This document shows, piece after piece, positions 7,135 to 14,994 of a stretch of 64,000 nt of DNA. The notes under the pieces were generated by a model that worked only from the letters and a program-made list of their open reading frames with translations, did not search any database and was not told where the DNA came from. Both the position numbers and the translations under genes were made by a program. Position 1 is the first letter of the stretch; each line of letters begins with the position of its first letter. Source of the stretch: CADEGL01 sp050180485. Its GTDB lineage: Bacteria > Pseudomonadota > Alphaproteobacteria > CADEGL01. Location of the stretch: positions 59,568 through 123,567 of the forward strand of contig JBFXED010000007.1 in the NCBI GenBank assembly GCA_050180485.1, in the 5' to 3' direction.

Positions 7135-8769
7135 ATGGCAGCGAAAGAAGTACGGTTCGGCGGCGAAGCGCGCGAGCGCATGCTCCGCGGCGTCGACATC
7201 CTGGCCGATGCGGTCAAGGTCACGCTGGGCCCCAAGGGCCGCAACGTCGTGCTCGACAAGTCCTACGGCGCGCCGCGCGTGACCAAGGACGGCGTCACGG
7301 TGGCCAAGGAAATCGAGCTGAAGGACAAGTTCGAAAACATGGGCGCGCAGATGTTGCGCGAGGTCGCATCGAAGACCAGCGATCTGGCCGGCGACGGCAC
7401 CACGACGGCGACCGTCCTGGCCCAGTCGATCGTGCGCGAGGGCGCCAAGGCGGTGGCCGCGGGCATGAACCCGATGGACTTGCGCCGCGGTATCGATCTG
7501 GCCGTCTCGGCCGTGATCGAGGACATCAAGTCCCGCGCGAAGAAGGTTTCCTCGCACGAGGAAGTGGCCCAGGTGGGCACCATCTCGGCCAACGGCGATC
7601 GCGAGGTCGGCGACTTCCTGTCCAAGGCGATGGAGAAGGTCGGCAAGGAAGGCGTCATCACGGTCGAGGAGGCCAAGAGCCTCGAGACCGAGCTTGACGT
7701 GGTCGAAGGCATGCAGTTCGACCGCGGCTATCTCTCGCCGTACTTCATCACCAACGCCGACAAGATGCAGGTCGAGTTGGAAGATCCCTACATTCTCATC
7801 CACGAGAAAAAGCTGTCGAGCTTGCAGCCGCTGCTCCCCGTCCTCGAGGCGGTCGTGCAGTCGGGCAAGCCGCTGCTGATCATCGCGGAAGAGGTCGAGG
7901 GCGAGGCACTGGCGACCCTCGTGGTCAACAAGCTGCGCGGCGGCCTCAAGATCGCGGCCGTGAAGGCCCCGGGCTTCGGCGATCGCCGCAAGGCCATGCT
8001 GGAAGACATCGCGACGCTCACCGCCGGTCAGACGATCAGCGAAGAGCTCGGCATCAAGCTGGAGAGCGTCACGCTCGACATGCTGGGCCGCGCGAAGAAG
8101 GTGGTGATCGACAAGGAGAACTCAACCATCGTCAGCGGCGCCGGCAAGAAGAAGGACATCGAGGCGCGCTGCACGCAGATCCGGGCGCAGATCGAGGAGA
8201 CCACCTCGGACTACGACCGCGAGAAGCTGCAGGAGCGTCTGGCGAAGCTGGCCGGCGGCGTAGCCGTCATCCGCGTCGGCGGCGCCACCGAGGTCGAGGT
8301 AAAGGAGCGCAAGGATCGCGTCGAAGACGCGATGCATGCAACCCGCGCGGCGGTCGAGGAGGGTATTCTCCCCGGCGGCGGCGTGGCTCTCCTCTACGCG
8401 ACCCGCGCGCTCGACAAGGTCAAGCCGGCGAACGACGACCAGCGCGTCGGCGTCGACATCATCCGCCGTGCGCTCCAGGCCCCCGTCCGTCAGATCGCCG
8501 AGAATGCCGGCGAGGACGGCGCCGTGGTCGCGGGCAAGCTGCTCGACCAGAAGAGCCTGACCTTCGGCTTCAACGCCCAGACCGCCGAGTATGTCGACCT
8601 GGTGAAAACCGGCATCGTCGATCCGGTCAAGGTGGTCCGCACCGCGCTGCAGGACGCGGCGTCCGTGGCTGGTCTTCTGATCACGACCGAGGCCATGATC
8701 GCCGAAAAGCCGGAGAAGAAGGCTCCGGCGGGCGGTGGTCACGGCCACGACCACAGCCACGACTTCTAA
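7135..8769 (+). CDS. groEL: Chaperonin GroEL (60 kDa)
   Basis: 544 aa, full length. Seen: AAKEVRFG start, VTLGPKGRNVVLDKSYG, the ATPase motif GDGTTTATVLAQ near residue 86, and EEGILPGGGVALLYA. Tetradecameric ATP-dependent folding machine. The C-terminal tail is unusual: instead of GGM repeats it ends APAGGGHGHDHSHDF, rich in His and Asp. Preceded by GGAGGAGA and transcribed with groES under CIRCE control; a strong terminator follows. Confidence 0.98.
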   Translation: MAAKEVRFGGEARERMLRGVDILADAVKVTLGPKGRNVVLDKSYGAPRVTKDGVTVAKEIELKDKFENMGAQMLREVASKTSDLAGDGTTTATVLAQSIVREGAKAVAAGMNPMDLRRGIDLAVSAVIEDIKSRAKKVSSHEEVAQVGTISANGDREVGDFLSKAMEKVGKEGVITVEEAKSLETELDVVEGMQFDRGYLSPYFITNADKMQVELEDPYILIHEKKLSSLQPLLPVLEAVVQSGKPLLIIAEEVEGEALATLVVNKLRGGLKIAAVKAPGFGDRRKAMLEDIATLTAGQTISEELGIKLESVTLDMLGRAKKVVIDKENSTIVSGAGKKKDIEARCTQIRAQIEETTSDYDREKLQERLAKLAGGVAVIRVGGATEVEVKERKDRVEDAMHATRAAVEEGILPGGGVALLYATRALDKVKPANDDQRVGVDIIRRALQAPVRQIAENAGEDGAVVAGKLLDQKSLTFGFNAQTAEYVDLVKTGIVDPVKVVRTALQDAASVAGLLITTEAMIAEKPEKKAPAGGGHGHDHSHDF

Positions 8770-8823
8770 GCCGAAGTCGCAGGACCGATCGTCCCGTCCT
8801 TCGTGCGCAGGGCGGGCAAAGGG

Positions 8824-8857
8824 AAAGGGCCGCGGGAGACCGCGGCCCTTTTCATTT
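8824..8857 (+). terminator. Rho-independent terminator of groESL
   Basis: A perfect 12-bp GC-rich stem (8824-8835 with 8840-8851) with a GAGA loop, followed by TCATTT. It lies 55 bases after the groEL stop. Confidence 0.9.
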
Positions 8858-8984
8858 AGCGCCTAAATGATCGTCCTCGGCGCTTGCCTCCGGCTTGGTC
8901 CGCCCGGCATCATGACGGCTCGATCCGGGACGGAGCGCAGGTCCCACCGGTTGGCGCCGGTTCATTTTCAGGGGGGAGACGCCG

Positions 8985-10007
8985 ATGAACAAGAAGCCCG
9001 CGCGCGGCCGCGCCGCCGCCAAGAAGACTTGGCATCTGCACTGCGAGAACTCCAGCAAGCTGGGCGAGGTGTTCGCGATCACCGGCGAGCGGGTGAAGGC
9101 CGCCTTGAAGCGCCACCCCAAGCTCAAGGGCAAGCTGAAGGTGACGCTCGGCCAGGACAACGACATCTACGACAAGGCGATCCGCACGGCGGACTTCATG
9201 TTCGGCTGGCATTTCGACCGCAAGGACCTGCCGCGCCGCGCGCCCAACCTGAAAATGATCCACATGCACGGCGCGGGCGTGAATCACGTCATGCCGCTCG
9301 ACTGGATGCCCAAGGGCTGCGTGCTCACCAACAGCCGTGGCGTCCACGGGCCGCGCGCGGCCGAATACTTGATCATGGCGCTCTTGATGCTGAACAACCG
9401 CTTGCCCGAGATGGTGACGCACCAGCGCGCCGCGCGCTGGAAGCAGTGCTATGCCAGCGTCATCACGGGCAAGACGCTCCTCGTCATCGGTGTCGGCCAG
9501 ATTGGTGGTTCGGCCGCCGACTGGGCGAAGAAATTCGGCCTCAAGGTGATCGGCACGCGGCGCACCGGCAAGCCGCATCCGTCCGTGGACAAGATGTACA
9601 AGTCGAAGGACCTGCGGAAGCTTCTGCCCCAGGCCGACTTCGTCATGATGTGCGTGCCGGCGACCGACCACACCAAGCATCTCCTGGGCAAGAAGGAGAT
9701 CGGCCTGATGCGGAACGGCACGGGCTTTATCAACTACAGCCGCGCCGACCTGGTCGATTACGACGCCTTGCGCAAGCGGCTGGTCAAAGGCGAGTTGACC
9801 GCCATCCTGGACGTCTTCAACCCGGAACCGCTGCCGTCATCCTCGCCGCTGTGGAAGACGCCCAACCTGATCATGACGCCCCATTGTTCGTCGGACGACA
9901 GCATCCACTACACGCCGCGCACGCTGGACGTGGTTCTTTCCAACATCGAGCGGATCATGGCGGGCAAGAAGCCCACCAGCGTCGTCGATCCGAAATGGCA
10001 GTACTGA
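8985..10007 (+). CDS. D-isomer-specific 2-hydroxyacid dehydrogenase
   Basis: 340 aa. The NAD-binding motif is GVGQIGGSAADWAKKFG (about 167 onward), preceded by the family signature GPRAAEYLIMALLML. The catalytic Arg (NYSRADLVD, about 253), Glu (FNPEPLP, about 281) and His (TPHCSSDD, about 300) are all present. It would reduce a 2-keto acid or oxidise a D-2-hydroxyacid in the cytoplasm; glyoxylate/hydroxypyruvate-type or phosphoglycerate-type substrates cannot be told apart here. ATG 8985 follows GGGGGAGA. The lysine/arginine-rich first 15 residues are atypical but are not a signal peptide. A DMT transporter gene follows after 29 bases. Confidence 0.92.
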   Translation: MNKKPARGRAAAKKTWHLHCENSSKLGEVFAITGERVKAALKRHPKLKGKLKVTLGQDNDIYDKAIRTADFMFGWHFDRKDLPRRAPNLKMIHMHGAGVNHVMPLDWMPKGCVLTNSRGVHGPRAAEYLIMALLMLNNRLPEMVTHQRAARWKQCYASVITGKTLLVIGVGQIGGSAADWAKKFGLKVIGTRRTGKPHPSVDKMYKSKDLRKLLPQADFVMMCVPATDHTKHLLGKKEIGLMRNGTGFINYSRADLVDYDALRKRLVKGELTAILDVFNPEPLPSSSPLWKTPNLIMTPHCSSDDSIHYTPRTLDVVLSNIERIMAGKKPTSVVDPKWQY

Positions 10008-10036
10008 GCGGACGCCCCACGGATTAGGACAGGCCG

Positions 10037-10861
10037 GTGACGCCGCTGGTCGTCGGCCTGGTCCTCCTGGCCGCGCTGATGCACGCGGTCTGGAACGCGC
10101 TGGTAAAGGTCTCGGGCGATCGGCTGGCGGTCATGGTCGGGATGAGCGCCGTGGGCGGTGTCGCGGGCTTGGCCGTGCTGCCCTTCGCGGCCACGCCGGC
10201 CTTGGCAAGCTGGCCGTTCCTGGCGCTGACGACGGCCATCCATGTCGGCTATTACCTGTTCCTGCTGCGTGCTTATGCGATCGGCGATCTAAGTCAGGTC
10301 TATCCGGTCGCGCGGGGCGGCTCACCACTGATCTTGGCGCTGATCTCCGGCTCTGTGGTGGGCGAGGCGCTGTCGGTCACCCAGGCAATGGGTGTCGGTC
10401 TCATCTCGCTCGGCATCATCAGCCTCTCGCTCGGCCGCGGCAGCCGCTTGGCGCTTCTCTACGCGTTGTGCACGGCCTGCTTCATCGCCGCCTATTCGGC
10501 GACCGATGCCCTGGGCGTGCGGCGGTCGGGCAGTCCGCTCGGCTATATCGGGTGGCTGTTCTTCCTCGACGGCGCGATGATGCTGGCCTTCGGCTTCTGG
10601 CGCCGGGGGCGCATGCTTTTCTCACCCTCGCGCATCGATTGGCGGCAATGGATCGGCGGCGGCGTGCTGGCGCTATGCGCCTATGGCATCGTCGTCTGGT
10701 GCTACAATCTGGGCACGGTCGCGCCCGTGTCCGCCCTGCGCGAGACCAGCGTGGTGTTCGCGGCGCTGATCGGCTCGCTGTTCCTGGGCGAGGAATTCGG
10801 CGCACGCCGCGTGATCGCGGCGTCGGTCGTGGCATGCGGAGTCGTGGTGATGAACCTCTAG
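10037..10861 (+). CDS. DMT-superfamily (EamA) transporter
   Basis: 274 aa, GTG start. The protein is almost entirely hydrophobic, with about ten membrane segments in two EamA repeats (VGLVLLAALMHAVWNALVK opens the first; CAYGIVVWCYNLGTVAPVSA lies in the second). This family exports amino acids, nucleosides or drugs across the inner membrane. It probably shares a transcript with the preceding dehydrogenase. Its stop lies inside a perfect palindrome shared with the convergent PhyH gene. Substrate unknown. Confidence 0.88.
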   Translation: MTPLVVGLVLLAALMHAVWNALVKVSGDRLAVMVGMSAVGGVAGLAVLPFAATPALASWPFLALTTAIHVGYYLFLLRAYAIGDLSQVYPVARGGSPLILALISGSVVGEALSVTQAMGVGLISLGIISLSLGRGSRLALLYALCTACFIAAYSATDALGVRRSGSPLGYIGWLFFLDGAMMLAFGFWRRGRMLFSPSRIDWRQWIGGGVLALCAYGIVVWCYNLGTVAPVSALRETSVVFAALIGSLFLGEEFGARRVIAASVVACGVVVMNL

Positions 10862-10867
10862 AGGTTC
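10852..10867. repeat. 16-bp perfect palindrome at a convergent gene junction
   Basis: GAACCTCTAGAGGTTC contains the TAG stop of the DMT gene (10859-10861) and abuts the stop of the minus-strand PhyH gene. It has no loop and no T-run, so it is not a standard terminator; it may be chance overlap of the two gene ends. Confidence 0.5.
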
Positions 10868-11741
10868 AGTTGCGGATTTGCAGGCCCGCGTCGGTGAAGC
10901 GGGCAAAGCGCTCCGCATCCAGCCGTTCGGGCCGCGGCCATACGCGCGGGAAATAACCGCAATCGACGCTCTGGCCCGGCTTCAGCCCATGGCCCTCAAA
11001 ATGCGGGCGGCCCGGCGAAGGACGTTCGGCATAGCGCGCGTCGTCACCCATCCAGATCGACGACAACGCGCGCCGGCGGCGAGCCGAACCTTGGTTGCCC
11101 GGCGCGCCATGGACGGTCAGGCCATTGAACGCGATGCAGTCGCCCGGCTCCACGGCCCAGGACAGGATCTCGTATTCGCTCCGGCTGCCCTCGATATCCG
11201 GCATGCGCTCGAACGCGGCGCCGCTCGCGGTGCGGTAAAGATCGCGCCCGTCCTTGCTCAGCTCCGGTGCGAACCAGCGGTTCCATGTGTGCGAGCCGCG
11301 CACCAGTTCCAGCGAGTTTTCCTTGGCTACGGGATCCAGCGGGAACCAGATCACGGTCATCTGGCCGTCGACCCAGAAGAAAGGCTGATCCTGGTGCCAG
11401 CGCGTGCGCTTGGACGTGCCAACGTCCTTCACCCACAACGTGTCGGCGAAGAAATTGACCTTCTGGGACTTCATCAGCCGCGCGGCGATGGCGGGGGCGG
11501 GGCCGTTCAGCATGAAGTCGCGGAATTCGGGGATCTGCTGGGACATGCAGATGTCGGAGAGGAAGAAGCCGCCCTCGCCTTGGGTGGTCTGCACCGTGTG
11601 CAGCGGCCCCGGGTGGGCGATGTTGCGCTCGACGCCCGCTTCCAGCTTGGCCAGCCAGCCGCGGTCGACGACGCCTTTCAGATGCATCACGCCGTCGCGT
11701 TGGAAATTTTCGACCTGCGCATCGGAAATCGTGACCGTCAT
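10866..11741 (-). CDS. PhyH-family Fe(II)/2-oxoglutarate oxygenase (paralogue 1)
   Basis: 291 aa. Iron ligands His116 and Asp118 in TRWHQDQPFF and His211 in LTVHGAPGN are seen, followed by an RRRRALSS segment for 2-oxoglutarate binding. It is clearly a tandem paralogue of the next gene upstream: same length, shared GPLHTVQ, NFF, RTRWHQDQP, LDPV, LELxRGSH, FERMPDI, GAPGN and FPRVWP blocks at the same positions. The gap to that gene is 9 bases. It is the last gene of a DUF1116 - DMT - PhyH - PhyH operon. Substrate unknown; retention of all ligands in both copies suggests two successive or alternative oxidations. Confidence 0.9.
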   Translation of the reverse strand: MTVTISDAQVENFQRDGVMHLKGVVDRGWLAKLEAGVERNIAHPGPLHTVQTTQGEGGFFLSDICMSQQIPEFRDFMLNGPAPAIAARLMKSQKVNFFADTLWVKDVGTSKRTRWHQDQPFFWVDGQMTVIWFPLDPVAKENSLELVRGSHTWNRWFAPELSKDGRDLYRTASGAAFERMPDIEGSRSEYEILSWAVEPGDCIAFNGLTVHGAPGNQGSARRRRALSSIWMGDDARYAERPSPGRPHFEGHGLKPGQSVDCGYFPRVWPRPERLDAERFARFTDAGLQIRN

Positions 11742-11750
11742 GGGCTGCCC

Positions 11751-12626
11751 CTAGATGCTGACCTTGAACGACGAATTGTCGGCGAAACGCGGGCCTTTCT
11801 CCAGGGCGGCGCCGGCACCCGGCCAGACGCGCGGGAAATAGTCGCAGTCCATGGCATCGCCGGGCTTGAGCCCGTGGCCCTGGAACAGCGGCCGTACGGG
11901 GCCGGGCCGCTCGGCATAGACGGCATCGTCGCCCAGCCAAATGGTCGACAACGCGCGGCGGCGGTGCTGCTGGCGCGGGTTGCCTGGTGCGCCATGCACG
12001 ACCATGCCGTGGAAGGCGATGATGTCGCCCGGCTGCATGTCGAAGGAGACGATGTCGTACTTCGCGCGCTCGGCCTGGATGTCCGGCATGCGTTCGAAGG
12101 CGTCGGTGTCGGGGTAGAGGTCCTTGCCGCTGCGGGTCAATTCAGGCTGGAACCAGCGCCCCCATTTGTGCGAACCGCGGATGAGCTCCAGCGAGACGTC
12201 CTTGGAGACGGGATCGAGCGGCAGCCAGAAGATGCACATATGCTCGCCGTCGACGGAGTAATAGGGCTGGTCCTGATGCCAGCGCGTGCGCTTGGGCGTG
12301 CCCGTGCCCTTCACCCAGATGGCATCATAGAAAAAGTTCACACGCTTGGAGCGCATCAGGGCGCCTGCGATGGCGCCGGCCGGCGATTCGCAGATGAATT
12401 TGCGGAATTCGGGCAGGCGCTGCGACATGCAGAAATCGGTCAGGAAGAAACCGGCGTCGCCTTCGCCCTGCTGGACCGTATGGAGCGGGCCGGGTTTGGC
12501 GATGTCCTTCTCCACACCCTGAGCCAGAAGGTCGAGCCATTCCTTCGAGAAGGCGCCGCGGATACAGGCGACGCCGTCGCGCTCGTAGGTTTCGATGTCG
12601 CGCTCGGTGACGGCGGGGTGGCTCAT
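11751..12626 (-). CDS. PhyH-family Fe(II)/2-oxoglutarate oxygenase (paralogue 2)
   Basis: 291 aa. Ligands His117 and Asp119 (TRWHQDQPYY) and His211 (MVVHGAPGNP) are intact. ATG 12626 was chosen because AAAGGGAGG lies just upstream and it gives the same N-terminal layout as the neighbouring paralogue (xxERDIETYERDGVACIRG against DAQVENFQRDGVMHLKG); the frame is open far upstream as an artefact of high GC. It lies 65 bases after the DMT transporter gene in the same orientation. Confidence 0.9.
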   Translation of the reverse strand: MSHPAVTERDIETYERDGVACIRGAFSKEWLDLLAQGVEKDIAKPGPLHTVQQGEGDAGFFLTDFCMSQRLPEFRKFICESPAGAIAGALMRSKRVNFFYDAIWVKGTGTPKRTRWHQDQPYYSVDGEHMCIFWLPLDPVSKDVSLELIRGSHKWGRWFQPELTRSGKDLYPDTDAFERMPDIQAERAKYDIVSFDMQPGDIIAFHGMVVHGAPGNPRQQHRRRALSTIWLGDDAVYAERPGPVRPLFQGHGLKPGDAMDCDYFPRVWPGAGAALEKGPRFADNSSFKVSI

Positions 12627-12691
12627 CGCGATCCTCCCTTTCGGTCCATCAAGAATAGGCCGTTTGGCCCTTTTCCGGCAATCGGCGCTGA

Positions 12692-13576
12692 TTACGTTGC
12701 GGGCTCGCGCGCATGGTCGCGCAGCTCCACCAGGCCCGCGGAGATGATGAGGGCGGCGCCGACGGCCTCGCCCCAGCCGAAGCCTTCTCCGGCCAGAAGC
12801 GTCGCCGTGATACCAGCGACCGCCACCTCCAGCAGCAGAAGGACCGCCGACCGGCCGGGATCGAGGCGGCTCGCGCCCCACAGCTCGACCACCACCATGG
12901 GCGACAGCCACACGGCCGAGATCGCCAGCAGGACGGCCACTCCGGGCAGATCGAATCCGGCGGCCGGTGTCGCGGTCTTGGAAAGGACAAGCGCGAACAC
13001 GAGGCCCATGAAGGCCGAGCCCGCGAAATTGGCGATGCTCTTGTCTACCGCCGGAATCTCCGTCGCGCGGCGGAACAGGGTGAGCGACACGGCCCACAAG
13101 AAGCCCGAGGCCAACCCCAGCCATTCGGGAAAGGTGCGCGGCATGGGAACGCCCTGGCCGTAACCCAGGACGGTCGCGGCACCCGCGATGCCCAACAGGA
13201 TCGACAGCACGCGGAAAAGCCCCAGCCGTTCGCCGAGGAACGCCGTGCCCAGGACGCTGGCCCACACCGGCACCAGGTAGAACAGCAGGGTGACGCGCAC
13301 GATCTCGCCGTAGACCACAGCATGGTTGAAGCTGACGAACGACGAGCCGGCGGCCAGCGCCATGGCCAACAGGGCCGGTGCGTTCTGGCGCAGGCGATGG
13401 CGTTTCGCCAGTGCTAGGGGCAGAAGCAGGGCGAGCGCGCATAGGCTGGTCGCAAAGGTGGCCCAATCGGCGGACAGGCCGCGCGCCTCGAGCGCGCGCA
13501 AGGGAATCCACCAGGCGCCCCATAGCATGGCGCCGCCACCGACGGCGATGAAGGGCAGGAACCGGCTGTTGGTCAC
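12692..13576 (-). CDS. DMT-superfamily (EamA) transporter
   Basis: 294 aa with about ten predicted membrane segments (FIAVGGGAMLWGAWWIPLRA at the start; the second EamA repeat follows VDKSIANFAGSAFMG). Its start overlaps the stop of the DUF1116 gene by 4 bases, so the two are probably translationally coupled. Likely exports or imports the small molecule handled by the DUF1116 and PhyH enzymes of the operon. Confidence 0.88.
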   Translation of the reverse strand: MTNSRFLPFIAVGGGAMLWGAWWIPLRALEARGLSADWATFATSLCALALLLPLALAKRHRLRQNAPALLAMALAAGSSFVSFNHAVVYGEIVRVTLLFYLVPVWASVLGTAFLGERLGLFRVLSILLGIAGAATVLGYGQGVPMPRTFPEWLGLASGFLWAVSLTLFRRATEIPAVDKSIANFAGSAFMGLVFALVLSKTATPAAGFDLPGVAVLLAISAVWLSPMVVVELWGASRLDPGRSAVLLLLEVAVAGITATLLAGEGFGWGEAVGAALIISAGLVELRDHAREPAT

Positions 13577-14826
13577 GCGCCGCCGTACTTCTTCTTATAG
13601 GCATTCTGCGCGCGCACGAAGCAGGCCGCATGGGCGCGCACGATGCCCGCGCCGATCTGGCCGCCATCGCGGCCCGCGATGCCGATATCCATGGCCGGGG
13701 TGATACCGGCCTCCAGCACCTTGCAGATGTCGATGCCCGTCGGCGTGCCGCGATACTTTAGGAACGGGATGTGGAAGTCGGCGTTCTCGCCCACGGTGAT
13801 CTTGTAGAGCGCCAGGTTACGCTCGACCATCACCTGGGGCTCGCCGCCCTGATAGGCTTGCAGCGGAAAGGCCGCTGCTTGCGCGAAGCCGCCGAGGCCG
13901 ATGGTCTCGGCGATGATGCTTTCGCCGCCCATCCAGCTGATCTCGTCTTCCGTGTGGCCGTCGAACAGCTTGGCCTGCACGGTCGGGTGGGGCCCGGTGA
14001 ACCACGCGTCGCCCAGACCGCTGACCCGGATGCCGAATTCCTTGCAACTGAAGCCCATGGCGGAGACGACGCTGGAACCCTCGATGCCGTGGCCGGCATC
14101 GGCCGTGGCCTTGGCCGCCGCCATGGAAAGCCGCAGGAAAAAGTAATGATCCTCGGTCAGCGCGGCCACGGTCTTCTCGACCGCCGCGCGCTTATTGCCC
14201 GCGAGCGCCAGGAAGGATGGGAACAGTTCGCGCAGGAACAGGAGCGAGGCCGCCGTGTTGCGGCTGTGCAGCTCGTCGCTCATGTGCAGCGCGCGCTTCA
14301 TGATGGGTTTCAGCGGAATTCCGCCCGCCGCACGCACGGCCTCGGACAGGATCGGCGCCACCGTCTCCTGGACATACAGCAGCCGGTCGCGCACGCCGTC
14401 GTCATAGACGCCGTAGTTCAAGCGGCGCGGATTGGTGCCTTCGTAGAAATTGCAGAAGCCGACATTGCCGAACGTCTTGTTGCGCACGACGAAAACCGGC
14501 ATGGACGCCGTATAGATGCCCGCGAGCGAGCCGACCGCGCCTAAATCGTGGCAGCCGCGCACGCGAATCTCGGCGGCATCGAGCTTGGCTTCGGCTTCGG
14601 CGGCCGTCTTGGCCAGACCTTCGAACAAGGCGCCGCCGATGATGGCCGCGCGCTGGCCACCCGTGTATTCGTGCCACGCCAACGGCGGACCCGAGGTCAG
14701 GATCGTCTCGCGCGTCATGCCCGGCATGGCCTCGATCGCGGGCCTGACGTCCTCTAGCACAGGCTCCGAGGCGCAGAAGCGGCGGAAGGTCTCGGCGTTC
14801 GCGGCGGCGCGGCGGGTTTCGGACAT
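13573..14826 (-). CDS. DUF1116 family protein (AllG/YlbE-like)
   Basis: 417 aa. Recognised by the family pattern RVRGCHDLGAVGSLAGIYTASMPVF-like region (cited in parts: RGCHDLGAVGSLAGIYT, NLALYKITVGENADF, GIDICKVLEAG) and by a C-terminal AHAACFVRAQNAYKKKYG. In Escherichia coli the DUF1116 protein YlbE/AllG works with FdrA/AllF and YlbF/AllH as oxamate carbamoyltransferase in allantoin breakdown. Neither partner is seen here; instead the gene leads an operon with a DMT transporter and two PhyH oxygenases. It is divergent from a glutamine-synthetase-like gene. The family assignment is fairly safe; the reaction is not. Confidence 0.75.
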   Translation of the reverse strand: MSETRRAAANAETFRRFCASEPVLEDVRPAIEAMPGMTRETILTSGPPLAWHEYTGGQRAAIIGGALFEGLAKTAAEAEAKLDAAEIRVRGCHDLGAVGSLAGIYTASMPVFVVRNKTFGNVGFCNFYEGTNPRRLNYGVYDDGVRDRLLYVQETVAPILSEAVRAAGGIPLKPIMKRALHMSDELHSRNTAASLLFLRELFPSFLALAGNKRAAVEKTVAALTEDHYFFLRLSMAAAKATADAGHGIEGSSVVSAMGFSCKEFGIRVSGLGDAWFTGPHPTVQAKLFDGHTEDEISWMGGESIIAETIGLGGFAQAAAFPLQAYQGGEPQVMVERNLALYKITVGENADFHIPFLKYRGTPTGIDICKVLEAGITPAMDIGIAGRDGGQIGAGIVRAHAACFVRAQNAYKKKYGGA

Positions 14827-14859
14827 ATTTAAGCACCTAAACTATCTCGCGCGGGCGAA

Positions 14860-14888
14860 TTGACCCGCGCCAAGCCGTTCGGCATGAT
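14860..14888 (+). promoter_or_regulatory. Putative promoter of the glnT-like gene
   Basis: TTGACC (14860-14865), 17 bases, then CATGAT (14883-14888). The -35 matches five of six and the -10 four of six sigma70 positions. It lies in the 168-base divergent region between the DUF1116 gene and the ligase gene. Confidence 0.4.
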
Positions 14889-14911
14889 TTCGGCCACGTC
14901 GAGAGTGCGGG

Positions 14912-14944
14912 GATTTCCGCGGGGACGCAAGATTTCCCGCGGGA
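14912..14944. promoter_or_regulatory. Tandem repeat/hairpin in the glnT-like leader, possible operator
   Basis: GATTTCCGCGGGGA (14912-14925) recurs 19 bases later as GATTTCCCGCGGGA (14931-14944). The same bases allow a CCGCGGG/CCCGCGG hairpin (14917-14923 with 14936-14942). It sits about 25 bases after the candidate -10 and could be an operator or a leader structure. Confidence 0.35.
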
Positions 14945-14994
14945 GAAGAAACGGGATCAATCGAGCGGGATCACCGCCGTCTGGGGAGAGTGCG

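Noticed and set aside
10866..12626. Ectoine hydroxylase (EctD) identity for the PhyH pair
   Set aside because: No ectABC genes are present and the motifs visible are those of the whole PhyH family; the neighbours point elsewhere.
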